Assembly (NCBI RefSeq): GCF_900086705.1
Contig: NZ_LT575483.1
Location: 2,981,516-3,045,515 of the forward strand
Length of the DNA: 64,000 bases
Origin: Massilibacillus massiliensis
GTDB taxonomy: Bacteria > Bacillota > Negativicutes > FLKF01
Reading direction: 5' to 3'
Shown: positions 37,349 through 46,530 of the stretch, piece by piece
Layout: each line of letters starts with the position of its first letter
How positions within the stretch are numbered: the first letter of the stretch is position 1
Notes under the pieces: model-generated
Told to the model about the DNA's origin: nothing
Databases searched by the model: none
Seen by the model: only the letters and a program-made list of their open reading frames with translations
Made by a program: the position numbers and the translations under genes

Positions 37349-37377
37349 CTATGGACAGATAGTTTATAAGTGGAACG
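37349..37377 (+). repeat. Repeat family B, minimal copy
   Basis: ACTATGGACAGATAG joined directly to TTTATAAGTGGAACG: the two outer ends of a B element with the whole middle missing. A GTGATTTT...AAAATCAC hairpin (37392-37422) follows, in the place held by other hairpins next to B copies. Confidence 0.75.
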
Positions 37378-37433
37378 AATGTAATTGTTTTGTGATTTTT
37401 AACATAACTATTATAAAATCACTACATACTGAG

Positions 37434-37457
37434 AAGCAGCCTTTTGGCTGCTTTTTT
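37434..37457 (+). terminator. mdh terminator, second copy
   Basis: Exact 23-base duplicate of the first terminator, 123 bases downstream, flanking the minimal B copy. Confidence 0.9.
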
Positions 37458-37581
37458 CGGTTGCAGATAACTTTCTTGTATTTTTATAAAGGATTTATTC
37501 TTTTTGTGTATAATAAATTTATTATGTCGTGTTTTTAGGGGAATCTTACTAGAATAAAAATAAATTTCGGGAGGCAGCCAA

Positions 37582-38382
37582 ATGACAGTTAAGTTGTTTG
37601 TTACAGATTTAGATGGTACGTTATTGAATAAAAATCATGAAGTTTCGGAAGAAAATAAGACTGCAATTCGTGAGATTGCAGCGAAAGGGATTACAGTAAC
37701 AATTGCGACTGGAAGAATGTACGCTTCTACGCTTCCTTATGCAAAACAGTTGGGCGTGGATGCACCGATTATTACTTATAATGGAGCATTGATAAAAACT
37801 GTTTCGGGTGAAGTGCTCTTTGAGAGATATCTTGATCCTGCTGTTGTTGCGGAAATTTATGATTATTGTAAAGAACAAGGCTGGTATATTCAATCCTATG
37901 CAGATGATGTGTTATATTTTAGAGAACATGATGAAAAAGCGAAAAGTTATGAATTTTTGGCAGGATTAAAAGGTGTTGCACTAGGTGACAAATTATATGA
38001 AGTTATAGACAAGGTTCCTAAAATGTTAATTATTACGAAGGACGGCGCTGAGAGTGATGCGGTTGTAGCAAGCTTAAGAGAGCGTTTTAAAAATTCTATT
38101 TTTGCTACGAAATCAAATCCAGAGTATGTTGAAATTGTCAATCCAAATGTGAATAAAGCAGTTGCATTGGATATTTTAATGAAAAAGCTGCATTTAACAA
38201 AAGAGGAAGTCATGGCAATTGGTGATTCGGATAATGATTTGCCAATTTTGAAAACAGCTGGGTTCAGTATTGCGATGGGGAATGCAAGAGATCATGTAAA
38301 AGCCATTGTATCAGCGGTGACCACAGATTGTGAGCATAGTGGTGTTGCGGCAGCAATTCATCAATATATTTTAAATAAATAG
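37582..38382 (+). CDS. Cof-type HAD-IIB phosphatase, copy 1
   Basis: A 266-residue haloacid dehalogenase-superfamily phosphatase of the Cof/YidA type. Motif I is DLDGTLL (nucleophile Asp), motif II is near TIATGRMY, the Lys is in PNVNKAVAL, and motif IV is GDSDNDLPIL. The IIB cap lies in the middle. Such enzymes dephosphorylate sugar phosphates or flavin precursors; the substrate is not predictable. A close paralogue follows after 12 bases. Confidence 0.9.
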   Translation: MTVKLFVTDLDGTLLNKNHEVSEENKTAIREIAAKGITVTIATGRMYASTLPYAKQLGVDAPIITYNGALIKTVSGEVLFERYLDPAVVAEIYDYCKEQGWYIQSYADDVLYFREHDEKAKSYEFLAGLKGVALGDKLYEVIDKVPKMLIITKDGAESDAVVASLRERFKNSIFATKSNPEYVEIVNPNVNKAVALDILMKKLHLTKEEVMAIGDSDNDLPILKTAGFSIAMGNARDHVKAIVSAVTTDCEHSGVAAAIHQYILNK

Positions 38383-38394
38383 GCAGGAAAAGTT

Positions 38395-39192
38395 ATGGCG
38401 ATAAAATTAATTGTGACTGATTTAGATGGAACTTTATTAACGGATGATAAAATGATTTCCGACCGGAATAAAGCGGCAATTGCAAAAGCACAGGAGCAAG
38501 GTGTCATGGTAACGGTTGCTACCGGACGGATGTGTCTTGCTGCTGCACATTATGCAAGATTGATAGGGGTTACTTTGCCGATTATCTCTTGCAATGGCGG
38601 ATTAGTGAGACCTTATACGGGTGAAGCCTTATTTATGCATTGTTTTGAAAAAGATCTTGCTAGAGAAGTGATTGCATTATGCTACGAACGTAACTGGCAT
38701 GTGCAATGGTATGTAGATGATAAAGTCTATGTGCGCGAATTTGAAGAGAAATTTTTTAAAGGGTTTAAGGTACTCGGTCGTTTTTCAGTGACGGAAGTTG
38801 GCGACGATTTCGAAAATTATCTTGATCATGTGATCCAAATTGTAGTTCGTGATATGGATGGAAAAATTGAGGAAATACAAAAGGCGGTCAGCACGCAGTT
38901 TCATGGCAGGCTGACGGTACAGCAGAATACGAATGTAAGTGTGGATATCGATGCACTTGGCATTAACAAAGCAGTGGGAATTGAAGCATTAATTCGGGAA
39001 TTGGGAATAAAAAAAGAGGAAGTCATGGCTTTCGGAGATGCTGATAATGATCTTGATATGTTAGGCTATGTGGGCTTAGGTGTGGCAATGGGAAATGCAA
39101 TTGATAAAGCAAAAGAAATTGCAAAGGTGGTCACTGCAGATAATGAACATGATGGTGTGGCAGTTGCAATTGAAAAATATGTTTTAAAATAA
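38395..39192 (+). CDS. Cof-type HAD-IIB phosphatase, copy 2
   Basis: A 265-residue paralogue of the preceding gene with the same motifs (DLDGTLL, TVATGRMC, GDADNDLDML) and similar ends (EHDGVAVAIEKYVL vs EHSGVAAAIHQYIL). The tandem arrangement suggests local duplication followed by divergence in the cap domain, hence different substrates. The IS110 region follows. Confidence 0.9.
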   Translation: MAIKLIVTDLDGTLLTDDKMISDRNKAAIAKAQEQGVMVTVATGRMCLAAAHYARLIGVTLPIISCNGGLVRPYTGEALFMHCFEKDLAREVIALCYERNWHVQWYVDDKVYVREFEEKFFKGFKVLGRFSVTEVGDDFENYLDHVIQIVVRDMDGKIEEIQKAVSTQFHGRLTVQQNTNVSVDIDALGINKAVGIEALIRELGIKKEEVMAFGDADNDLDMLGYVGLGVAMGNAIDKAKEIAKVVTADNEHDGVAVAIEKYVLK

Positions 39193-39353
39193 TAAAAATG
39201 AATTAAAATGCATTCATTCTATTTATAAAACAACTTTGCAGTTTACACTAAACTCGATACTTTTCTTTTGGCATTGCCCCAAAATAAGATGCAACGCAAG
39301 CGGTAGCATCACCATGAACGAAAACAATGATGTATAATTAAAGTATGGCATAA
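39193..39353. other. Intergenic region leading into the IS110 element
   Basis: No gene is seen. A TATAAT box at 39333-39338 fits a promoter for the structured RNA at about 39345. The left end of the IS cannot be fixed by eye, since this family lacks terminal inverted repeats. Confidence 0.5.
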
Positions 39354-39508
39354 GGTCGATTCTTTTTGAGTCAAGAACTCGACCCCAAAATTGATATGAT
39401 TTCCTGCTTGCACCACATATTGTCCAGCCCCTTCGGGCGAAAGGACGTGTAGTAAAGTAATAACTTACAGGAAGTCACGCCATATTTTATCTACAAGGGG
39501 ATGGTATT
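39345..39508 (+). ncRNA. Candidate IS110 bridge RNA
   Basis: The region upstream of the IS110 transposase folds into ordered hairpins. One is 39354-39384 (GGTCGATTCTT with AAGAACTCGACC, one bulge). The other is nested: TTCCTG (39401-39406) pairs with CAGGAA (39468-39473) around GTCC/GGAC and GCCC-CTTC-GGGC (39422-39446). A -10 box lies about 12 bases upstream. Position, size of about 160 bases and two-domain layout fit the bridge RNAs known for IS110-family elements. The guide loops were not matched to target or donor. Confidence 0.55.
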
Positions 39509-40729
39509 GTGGACATAACTTATGAGCGTTGTTGTGGGATTGATGTACACAAAAAGATGATAGTTGCCTGTCTAATCTGTGGTGGAAAGCAGCAACTTCG
39601 TCAGTTTGGTACAACGACAAAAGAACTGAGAGATTTATCAGCTTGGTTAGTTGACGCCGGTTGTCAAATGATTGCCATGGAAAGTACCGCTTCCTACTGG
39701 AAACCATTGTACAATATCTTTGAGCTTTCCGATCTCAATGCCATGGTAGTAAATGCCCAGCACATGAAAGCTTTGCCTGGTCGTAAGACCGACGTCAAAG
39801 ATGCAGAATGGATTGCCGATCTTCTTCGACATGGGTTACTAAAAGCAAGCTATATTCCAGACCGTGAACAACGGGAACTACGGGAAATCTCTCGCTATCG
39901 CAAGAGCTTGATTGATGAGCGAAGCCGAGAGCTGAACCGATTGCAGAAAATGCTAGAAGGAGCCAATGTGAAACTATCCAGTGTAGTAAGTGCCATCAAC
40001 GGCAAGAGTTCCAGGCGACTTTTGGAAAGCATTGTCCAAGATAAAAAGCTTGATGAAGACGAGATTTTAAGGCTGCTTCATCCTAGTATGCACGCTAAAC
40101 TCAATGAAATCATGGCTTGCGTTGATGGAATTATTTCGCCCTTGCAACGCAGATTGCTTCGTAATGTCTTGGATCATATTGACGATATGACAAAACGTAT
40201 CGAAGATATGGACAAACTAATCAAAGACTACTTGAACAAATATGAAGAAGCCATCGCAGCCATAGATGAAATACCGGGTGTTGGGAGAATCAGTGCAGAA
40301 ACAATCTTAGCGGAAATCGGATTAAATATGAATCGGTTTCCAACCGAAAGACATATTAGTTCTTGGGCTGGTGTGGCGCCAGGTAACCATGAGAGTGCAG
40401 GGAAACGAAAGAGTGGAAAAACTACGCATGGAAATACAACATTAAAAGCTATGTTAGTACAATGTGCTAAGGCTGCGCAAAAGACGAAGGGAAGCTTTTT
40501 TTCAGCTCAATATCAACGGATTGCAGCGCGAAGAGGAAAAAGCAGAGCCGCCGTAGCTGTGGCTCATTCCATACTAATCGCTATTTACTACATACTAAAA
40601 GCAAAAGTTCCTTATCGAGAGTTAGGTTCGGAATATTACAATCAATTTAACCGAGAGAAGAAAATACAATCCTATTTGAAGAAATTAGCGGCTTTGGGTT
40701 GGGAGCGCCCCACCACAGCTACAACCTGA
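39509..40729 (+). CDS. IS110-family transposase (DEDD recombinase)
   Basis: A 406-residue intact transposase. The N-terminal RuvC-like DEDD domain has GIDVHKK (Asp), MESTASYWKPL (Glu) and KTDVKDAEWIADLL (Asp pair). The C-terminal transposase_20 domain has IPGVGRISAETILAEIG and FPTERHISSWAGVAPGNHES, which include the serine thought to act in strand exchange. Starts at GTG 39509. Full length with no stop or frameshift, so the element may be active. Confidence 0.93.
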   Translation: MDITYERCCGIDVHKKMIVACLICGGKQQLRQFGTTTKELRDLSAWLVDAGCQMIAMESTASYWKPLYNIFELSDLNAMVVNAQHMKALPGRKTDVKDAEWIADLLRHGLLKASYIPDREQRELREISRYRKSLIDERSRELNRLQKMLEGANVKLSSVVSAINGKSSRRLLESIVQDKKLDEDEILRLLHPSMHAKLNEIMACVDGIISPLQRRLLRNVLDHIDDMTKRIEDMDKLIKDYLNKYEEAIAAIDEIPGVGRISAETILAEIGLNMNRFPTERHISSWAGVAPGNHESAGKRKSGKTTHGNTTLKAMLVQCAKAAQKTKGSFFSAQYQRIAARRGKSRAAVAVAHSILIAIYYILKAKVPYRELGSEYYNQFNREKKIQSYLKKLAALGWERPTTATT

Positions 40730-41105
40730 TTGTCTATATACGATATTTTTTGTCCTGAATTATAGGGCTTGTCTTTGTGCGTCCTTTTTCTAGGATATAG
40801 AAGAGGTTTTCATAGTAAAGAAACAAAAAGTCTAGGCCAAAAACCTCCAAAATACTTGAAAAAATACCGACTTGCTAAAATCTGTAAACTCACTTCGTTC
40901 AAACAAACAGATTTTTTCACGCAAGCCGGTATTTTTTCATCCTTCGGAGCGTATTTTTCCGGAAAAGGCCAAATAAAAATAGATACGGTAGAACGTTCAC
41001 CTTTTTATCAAACTGTAATTTTTACATTTTGCTTTTTTTGTTATTTTGCCCTATAATTGAAATGACTTTATTCAAATTAAGTAATTCACTTAGGAGGTGG
41101 TAAAT
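40730..41105. other. Intergenic region with repeat A and rapZ promoter
   Basis: No gene is seen. It contains the right flank of the IS, repeat A copy 3, and a CCTATAATTG -10 box at about 41050-41057 for the rapZ operon. Confidence 0.6.
40825..40970 (-). repeat. Repeat family A, copy 3
   Basis: Stem 40859-40875 (core TACCGACTTGC) pairs with 40921-40937 (GCAAGCCGGTA). The single non-Watson-Crick position is G-U when read on the minus strand. Ends AAAAAGTCTAGGCC and TTTTTCCGGAAAAGGCC match the other copies. Confidence 0.85.
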
Positions 41106-41996
41106 ATGGAAGACTTTCGTCTCGTTATAATCACAGGACTATCTGGAGCAGGTAAGACACAAGTAAGCCGGCATATGGAGGATCTAGGATACTTTTGTGT
41201 AGATAATTTACCGCCGATGTTTATTCCTAAATTCGCAGAACTTTGTACACATTCTGCAGGACGCGTGAACAGAGTTGCATTGGTTGTCGATACGAGAAGT
41301 CGGGAATTTTTTGATACGCTGATGCATGTTTTAGATAAAATGGATGAACAGGGATTTACTTATGAAATCGTTTTTATGGAAGCGTCTGATGCCACGATTA
41401 TTCGTCGCTATAAGGAAACGCGCCGCCGTCATCCGATGGCTCCAACTTCACGGATTAGTGATGGGATTGCCAAGGAAAGAGAACGATTGAAACTGGTTCG
41501 CGGCAGAGCAACCCATATTATTGATACATCTGATTTAAAAAAATCAGTGTTAAAAGAAAAAGTCATTAACTGGTTTGGCTCAAGAGCCGATGGAGAGTCG
41601 ATGAATATCACGGTATTGTCTTTTGGGTTTAAATTTGGTATGCCGTTAGATGCAGATATGGTGCTTGATGTACGTTTTCTGCCAAATCCATTTTACATAG
41701 AGTCGCTTCGACCTAAAAGCGGTGCAGTGCCAGAGGTTGCTGAATATATAGAAAAATGGCCAGTGACGAAGCAATTTATCGAAAAATTAGATGATATGAT
41801 TACCTTTTTAGTGCCAAACTATGTAAAGGAAGGTAAGAGTCAATTGGTAATTGCGATTGGCTGTACAGGCGGGATGCATCGTTCTGTATTTATTGCAAAA
41901 AGAATTTTTGAACTTTTAAAAAATCAAGGGTATGCAGTAAATTTGGAACATCGTGATCTAATGAAGAATGAAGTTTTAGAACATCCTCAAAATTAG
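41106..41996 (+). CDS. rapZ: RapZ/YvcJ nucleotide-binding protein
   Basis: A 296-residue P-loop protein (GLSGAGKTQVSRHMEDLG) with the RapZ C-terminal domain (VLSFGFKFGMPLDADMVLDVRFLPNP and GCTGGMHRSVFIA). In E. coli it is an RNase adaptor controlling GlmS sRNAs; in Bacillus YvcJ binds nucleotides and affects competence. ATG at 41106 follows TTAGGAGGTGG; a GTG at 41097 would overlap that site. First of the conserved rapZ-yvcK-whiA cluster. Confidence 0.95.
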   Translation: MEDFRLVIITGLSGAGKTQVSRHMEDLGYFCVDNLPPMFIPKFAELCTHSAGRVNRVALVVDTRSREFFDTLMHVLDKMDEQGFTYEIVFMEASDATIIRRYKETRRRHPMAPTSRISDGIAKERERLKLVRGRATHIIDTSDLKKSVLKEKVINWFGSRADGESMNITVLSFGFKFGMPLDADMVLDVRFLPNPFYIESLRPKSGAVPEVAEYIEKWPVTKQFIEKLDDMITFLVPNYVKEGKSQLVIAIGCTGGMHRSVFIAKRIFELLKNQGYAVNLEHRDLMKNEVLEHPQN

Positions 41997-42022
41997 TTTT
42001 TTGTAAATATAGGAGTGTTTGT

Positions 42023-43357
42023 ATGCACTTATTAAAATGGTTATATCCTGGACTAAAATTTAAACGATGGCTGGTTTTGTTTGCACTGGGTGTTATGCTT
42101 GCCAGTTTGGGTTTAGCATTTGTTTTAAATTATAAATATATCGGTAATTTGGAAGAAGCCATTTTTAAGGCTGTTTATATGTCGACGGGAACGTATAATT
42201 ATACGGCAACGGCAGTGATTGGTTTAGCGGTTATCATTGTCGGTTTTGCTGTGATGCTTTTTGCTACACGGATGATTATTCGTTCCGTTATTACGGTTCT
42301 CATTCCTGATAATTCGGATAATCTGGTAGATTTGATTTACGAGAAACGTAAACTGAATCGCGGACCAGCAATTACTGTAATTGGTGGTGGGACAGGATTG
42401 TCGGTATTGCTTCGTGGAATAAAAAATGCGACGAGTAATGTAACGGCCGTAGTGACGGTGGCTGATGATGGTGGTTCCTCGGGACGTCTTCGGGAAGATT
42501 TAGGTATGATTCCACCGGGCGATTTGCGCAATTGCTTGGTAGCACTTGCCGATACAGAGCCTTTGATGGAAAAATTATTTCAGCATCGATTTGGCGGTTG
42601 TGGTGATTTGGCCGGGCATAGTTTTGGTAATTTATTTATTGCGGCTATGACAGAGGTGCTCGGTGACGTAGAGAAGGCTTTAAAAGAATCTAGTAAGGTT
42701 CTTGCTGTAAAGGGCCGCGTATTACCTGCAAGTACCCAAAGAGTACGCTTGATTGCGACGATGACGGATGGGACAATCGTCGAAGGTGAATCGAAAATTC
42801 CGCTTGTACATAAACGGATTGATCGTGTACATCTTTATCCGCCGGAAGTTGAACCAGTCAAGAGTTCACTTGATGCAATCGCTGATGCGGATGCGATTAT
42901 TTTAGGACCGGGCAGTCTATATACCAGCGTGCTGCCTAATTTGTTAGTCAATGGTGTAACGGAAACACTTCGTAAGAGCCGTGCAACTAAAATTTATATC
43001 TGTAATGTAATGACCCAGCCTGGCGAAACCGATGGTTATACAGCTTCTATGCATGCAAAAGCGATTCTTGATCATGTAGGCCCTGGGGTGATTGATTATG
43101 TGTTGGTAAATGATCAAGAAGTGAATCCGGTGATTCAAGAAAAATATGCAAAAGAAGGCTCCTATCCTGTGCAAGTGGATGAAGAGGCTCTGATAGATCT
43201 GGGGATACGGTATTTAAAAGCGGATATTGTAAGTGAAGCAGATGCTGGTCATCATGATCCGGTAAAATTATCAAGAAACATTATGAATTTAGTAAATAAA
43301 GGGTCAGATAATATCATGGATTATTATTTGATGAATGGAAAGAAATCTAAGCATTAA
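42023..43357 (+). CDS. yvcK: YvcK/CofD-like gluconeogenesis factor
   Basis: A 444-residue protein. The N-terminal two membrane segments (about 15-35 and 65-90) are followed by the CofD-like domain with GGGTGLSVLLRGIK, ADDGGSSGRLREDLG and PPGDLRNCLVAL. In Bacillus YvcK is needed for growth on gluconeogenic carbon and for cell shape, and binds UDP-sugars. Many homologues lack the membrane part. 26 bases after rapZ. Confidence 0.93.
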   Translation: MHLLKWLYPGLKFKRWLVLFALGVMLASLGLAFVLNYKYIGNLEEAIFKAVYMSTGTYNYTATAVIGLAVIIVGFAVMLFATRMIIRSVITVLIPDNSDNLVDLIYEKRKLNRGPAITVIGGGTGLSVLLRGIKNATSNVTAVVTVADDGGSSGRLREDLGMIPPGDLRNCLVALADTEPLMEKLFQHRFGGCGDLAGHSFGNLFIAAMTEVLGDVEKALKESSKVLAVKGRVLPASTQRVRLIATMTDGTIVEGESKIPLVHKRIDRVHLYPPEVEPVKSSLDAIADADAIILGPGSLYTSVLPNLLVNGVTETLRKSRATKIYICNVMTQPGETDGYTASMHAKAILDHVGPGVIDYVLVNDQEVNPVIQEKYAKEGSYPVQVDEEALIDLGIRYLKADIVSEADAGHHDPVKLSRNIMNLVNKGSDNIMDYYLMNGKKSKH

Positions 43358-43371
43358 AGGAATGAAGGCTA

Positions 43372-44319
43372 TTGTCATCGTTTTCAGCAGAAGTGAAAAA
43401 TGAATTGGCGAGAGTTGTAGCAAATGATACTTGCTGCAGGTTCGCAGAACTGGTTGCGTTGTTGCGTATGGGCGCTTCTGTATCGATTGGAAGCAGGATG
43501 AATTTAGGTATCAATTTTTCTACCGAGAATGCAGCAATTGCGAGAAAAATGCTCACTTTAATAAAGGATAATTTTAAATTAAAAACAGAAGTTGTTGTCA
43601 GTCGGGCGCGGCGGTTAAAAAAGAATAATAGTTACTTAATCCGAGTTGTTCCAGCACCGGCAGTGGGAGAGCTATTACATACACTGGGAATTATGCAGGG
43701 TGAAAATTTAAATGTCAGCAGCGATGAACGGATGCTACAGAAAACTTGCTGTAGACAAGCCTATTTGCGAGGCGCTTTTTTGGGCGGCGGTTCTGTAAGC
43801 AAACCCGAGGGGGATTATCATTTGGAACTGGTAACAGGCAACATCAATTTTGCTAATACGTTATCCAATATATTTAAGAAGTTTCAAATGCCGGTTGGAC
43901 TGACGGATCGAAAGAATGATTATATTGTCTATTTAAAAGACAGTGAGGCTATTGTTGATTTTTTGGGATTAGTTGGGGCGGAGGAAGCCATAGTTGAATT
44001 TGAAGTTGCGCGGAATGTAAAAGATGTTCGCAATCAAGTGAATCGTTTGGTTAATTGTGAAACGGCAAATTTGCAGAAGACCGTCAATGCGGCTGTACGG
44101 CAATTAGAACGAATTAAAATTATCGAGCAGAAAATTGGATTAGGACGGCTGCCAGCAAATTTAAAAGAGATTGCTTTGCTGCGTTTAGCACATCCGGAGG
44201 CAAATTTACAAGAACTTGTTGAGGCAAATGATCATAAGATTGGCAAATCGGGGATGAACCATCGGTTGCGTAAATTAGAACAAATTGCAGTAGAATTGAT
44301 AGAAGGTGAAGAAGAGTGA
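43372..44319 (+). CDS. whiA: WhiA DNA-binding protein
   Basis: A 315-residue WhiA protein with an N-terminal LAGLIDADG-like domain (AYLRGAFLGGGSVSKPEGDYHLEL) and a C-terminal HTH (RLAHPEANLQELVE, then KSGMNHRLRKLEQIA). It affects division and sporulation in other Gram-positives. Starts with TTG at 43372. Its stop overlaps the start of the deacetylase gene (GTGA). Confidence 0.95.
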   Translation: MSSFSAEVKNELARVVANDTCCRFAELVALLRMGASVSIGSRMNLGINFSTENAAIARKMLTLIKDNFKLKTEVVVSRARRLKKNNSYLIRVVPAPAVGELLHTLGIMQGENLNVSSDERMLQKTCCRQAYLRGAFLGGGSVSKPEGDYHLELVTGNINFANTLSNIFKKFQMPVGLTDRKNDYIVYLKDSEAIVDFLGLVGAEEAIVEFEVARNVKDVRNQVNRLVNCETANLQKTVNAAVRQLERIKIIEQKIGLGRLPANLKEIALLRLAHPEANLQELVEANDHKIGKSGMNHRLRKLEQIAVELIEGEEE

Positions 44320-45089
44320 GGGTAAAAAAAGCAGTTATGGCGCTAGGTGCTTTTCTTGTTGCAGGTATCATCGCAGTAACGGTCAGTTGTGTGATTGCAC
44401 CAGAAAAAGGAGTACCAATCCTTGCTTATCATAGTATTGATAACGATGATGGGACATACAGTGTTTCGCCAGTCGAGTTTGAGCAGCAGATGCAATATTT
44501 AAAAGAGCAGGGCTATACGGCAATTTCATTATTGGAGTTTGCTAAAGCGAAAAAAGGAAAATTTGTTTTGCCGGAAAAGCCGATTATTATAACGTTTGAC
44601 GACGGTTATGCAAATAATTATACAACGGCTATGCCGATTATGGAGCAATACGGAATGAAAGGCACGGTGTTCATGGTAGTCAATGACATCGGCAAGGATG
44701 AAACGTATTTTACGTTAGAACAATTGAAAGATTGGCAGGCGCATCATATGGAGATTGGCTCGCATACGGCGAATCATGTGCCATTGGCAACCTTGTCAAG
44801 TGAGCAGAAAAAAGAAGAGATTTTTGCATCCAAAATATTAATGGAATGGAAAGGTCTAAATACAGTATTTTTTCTGGCATATCCATTTGGCAGTTTTGAT
44901 GCAGAATCAGAAGCATTGTTAAAAGAGAACGAATATCTGGGTGCACTCACAGGAAAAAGTGGTTTGAATACATTTGATACCAATCCTTATTTGCTGCATC
45001 GAGTCAATGTACCGAATCCCAGATTGGGGTTAACGGAATTTAAACTACGTTTATTAAAAGCCAATGTGTATACAAGATTAGGAATGTAG
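44316..45089 (+). CDS. Polysaccharide deacetylase (NodB domain), membrane-anchored
   Basis: A 257-residue exported deacetylase with an N-terminal membrane anchor (about 5-28) and a NodB/CE4 domain. The metal Asp pair is in ITFDDGYANNY, the His motif in EIGSHTANHVPL (H-x3-H), and a later catalytic region in FFLAYPFGSFD. It removes acetyl groups from peptidoglycan or exopolysaccharide amino sugars. Starts at GTG 44316, overlapping whiA by 4 bases, so it is coupled to the rapZ cluster. Confidence 0.88.
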   Translation: MRVKKAVMALGAFLVAGIIAVTVSCVIAPEKGVPILAYHSIDNDDGTYSVSPVEFEQQMQYLKEQGYTAISLLEFAKAKKGKFVLPEKPIIITFDDGYANNYTTAMPIMEQYGMKGTVFMVVNDIGKDETYFTLEQLKDWQAHHMEIGSHTANHVPLATLSSEQKKEEIFASKILMEWKGLNTVFFLAYPFGSFDAESEALLKENEYLGALTGKSGLNTFDTNPYLLHRVNVPNPRLGLTEFKLRLLKANVYTRLGM

Positions 45090-45144
45090 TTTCAATTAGA
45101 ATAAGAGCGATGATATTATATGCATGATTTGTAGGGGGAAAAGA

Positions 45145-46227
45145 ATGAGAGTTTTAAGTACTTTGTTGGCTGGGGTTATCTTTGGAATGGGTTTGATGAC
45201 GTTTATGACAGGTGAAGCAGCTGCTAAGACTGCGAATAAGTCACAATTAAATTTAATGAATTTGCCGGAATGGAAAGTTATGTCGGCAGATGTTGGCGGC
45301 ACTTTGTTATTTTCTGACAGTCCGGAAATTGTAGAAGAGGATGGTATCCTTTACTCTGATACGGTACAGGGAAAAACAAGATTGCTCTATTATCATTTAA
45401 ATGGAACGCAGTCACCGAAAAAAATTGTGGCTGTTTTAGAAAATACGACAGATCAAGATGTGGATATTACGATTAGTAATTATGCCTTTGGCGGTCCAAG
45501 CGCAGATTATTTGTATGTAGGGAAGACTACACAGGAGCAATATTTTAAGAATGCAAATATTGCATTTGCCCATGTACCGGCACACGGTAAAAAATTATTG
45601 AGTGCAAAGTTGGATAAAATTGTTGTGGATCCAGAAAAATTAGTTTATGGGATTTTTGATTTTAATGCAGTAGTACCATTAAAGGTTACGATGCTCATGC
45701 TGCCAGTAAATGAAAATCCACTTACTTTTGTTGATCGTGCTAAAGTTTTGCCAGCTGATAAAGCGAAACTTCGTGGAACTTTTACCGGAATGGATCGGAT
45801 CATAAAAGGTGAAAAAGTGTATAACGGGAAAAGAGACGGTAATGTCGCAATCACTTTAGCCGATGGTAAACTTGATCAGTATCGTACCGGGATTGATGCA
45901 ACAGATGGCAGTATTGTCGAGAACTACGGCAACTATGGAATTTTATATAAGATTCATATTCCAACGCAAGGCTTTGGTAAAACCAACTATTATTTAAATC
46001 CACGTGGTGGTGTATATGCCGGGGCACTCAATATCAAGAGAAGCTCTCAGGAAAAAGGGGATATGATCCCAACACCATTGAACAAACCTTTCTTCGGTGA
46101 AAATAACAGTTCAACAGATATTACTTTCTTAGGGCAATATAATAATTTTGATGAGTTATGGATTGAATTTTCACCACCAGGCGCGTCGAATCTGCCGGCG
46201 AGATTGATTTTACAGCCGCAAGATTGA
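45145..46227 (+). CDS. Exported protein of unknown function
   Basis: A protein of about 360 residues with a signal peptide (cleavage near GEAAAKT). The mature part is beta-rich, with KIVAVLENTTDQDVDITISNYAFGGP resembling an extracellular immunoglobulin-like strand pattern. A later NPRGGVYAGALNIK segment and a final ARLILQPQD follow. It looks like copper amine oxidase-type or other surface-associated exported proteins of Firmicutes, but I cannot name the family. ATG at 45145 behind GTAGGGGG. A short terminator hairpin lies at 46294-46320. Confidence 0.6.
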   Translation: MRVLSTLLAGVIFGMGLMTFMTGEAAAKTANKSQLNLMNLPEWKVMSADVGGTLLFSDSPEIVEEDGILYSDTVQGKTRLLYYHLNGTQSPKKIVAVLENTTDQDVDITISNYAFGGPSADYLYVGKTTQEQYFKNANIAFAHVPAHGKKLLSAKLDKIVVDPEKLVYGIFDFNAVVPLKVTMLMLPVNENPLTFVDRAKVLPADKAKLRGTFTGMDRIIKGEKVYNGKRDGNVAITLADGKLDQYRTGIDATDGSIVENYGNYGILYKIHIPTQGFGKTNYYLNPRGGVYAGALNIKRSSQEKGDMIPTPLNKPFFGENNSSTDITFLGQYNNFDELWIEFSPPGASNLPARLILQPQD

Positions 46228-46293
46228 TACAGAATGGATTCGATAAAACTTGCTTAGTAGTTGAAAAAAAGATAAAATAAAGGGTAGTCATAT

Positions 46294-46320
46294 AAATAAG
46301 ATGTGTATCTTATTTTTCAT
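46294..46320 (+). terminator. Terminator before the SCIFF gene
   Basis: Arms AAATAAGAT and ATCTTATTT with a 4-base loop and a T tail. Confidence 0.6.
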
Positions 46321-46353
46321 ATGAAGTATTTTGCAATAAGGAGGGCTATATCG

Positions 46354-46494
46354 ATGGCTAAACGTATTACAACTGTGAACAAAGCTTCTCTTCAAGCTAC
46401 AGTACATACTGGCGGCTGTGGCGAATGCCAGGCATCTTGCCAATCAGCTTGCAAAACATCCTGCACTGTAGGGAATCAAGTTTGCGCAAAATAG
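46354..46494 (+). CDS. scfA: SCIFF ranthipeptide precursor
   Basis: A 46-residue precursor of the SCIFF family (six cysteines in forty-five residues). It has the usual N-terminus MAKRITTVNKASLQATVHTG and six Cys at 22, 25, 29, 33, 37 and 44. In clostridia the partner radical SAM enzyme forms a thioether from a Cys to a Thr. ATG at 46354 follows AAGGAGGG. A hairpin after it (46507-46530) may set the peptide-to-enzyme ratio. Biological role of the family is not settled, though quorum or regulatory roles have been proposed. Confidence 0.95.
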   Translation: MAKRITTVNKASLQATVHTGGCGECQASCQSACKTSCTVGNQVCAK

Positions 46495-46506
46495 GCTGCA
46501 AAAATA

Positions 46507-46530
46507 GCCTCTTGCCTAATGGCAGGAGGC
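46507..46530 (+). terminator. Hairpin between scfA and scfB
   Basis: GCCTCTTGCC-TAAT-GGCAGGAGGC with one wobble pair, followed by TTGTTTGTTG. It is weak as a terminator, so probably a partial terminator or 3' stabiliser. Confidence 0.6.

Larger units (their letters stand above)
39345..40740 (+). mobile_element. IS110-family insertion sequence (ends not resolved)
   Basis: Transposase gene plus a structured upstream non-coding region. No terminal inverted repeats or target duplications are seen, as usual for IS110. Limits given are minimal. The right flank reaches a family A repeat at 40825. Confidence 0.75.

Noticed and set aside
40769-41056. ORF running through the IS110 flank and repeat A copy 3
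   Set aside because: Most of it is the repeat, and there is no ribosome binding site. The same repeat occurs in other frames elsewhere.
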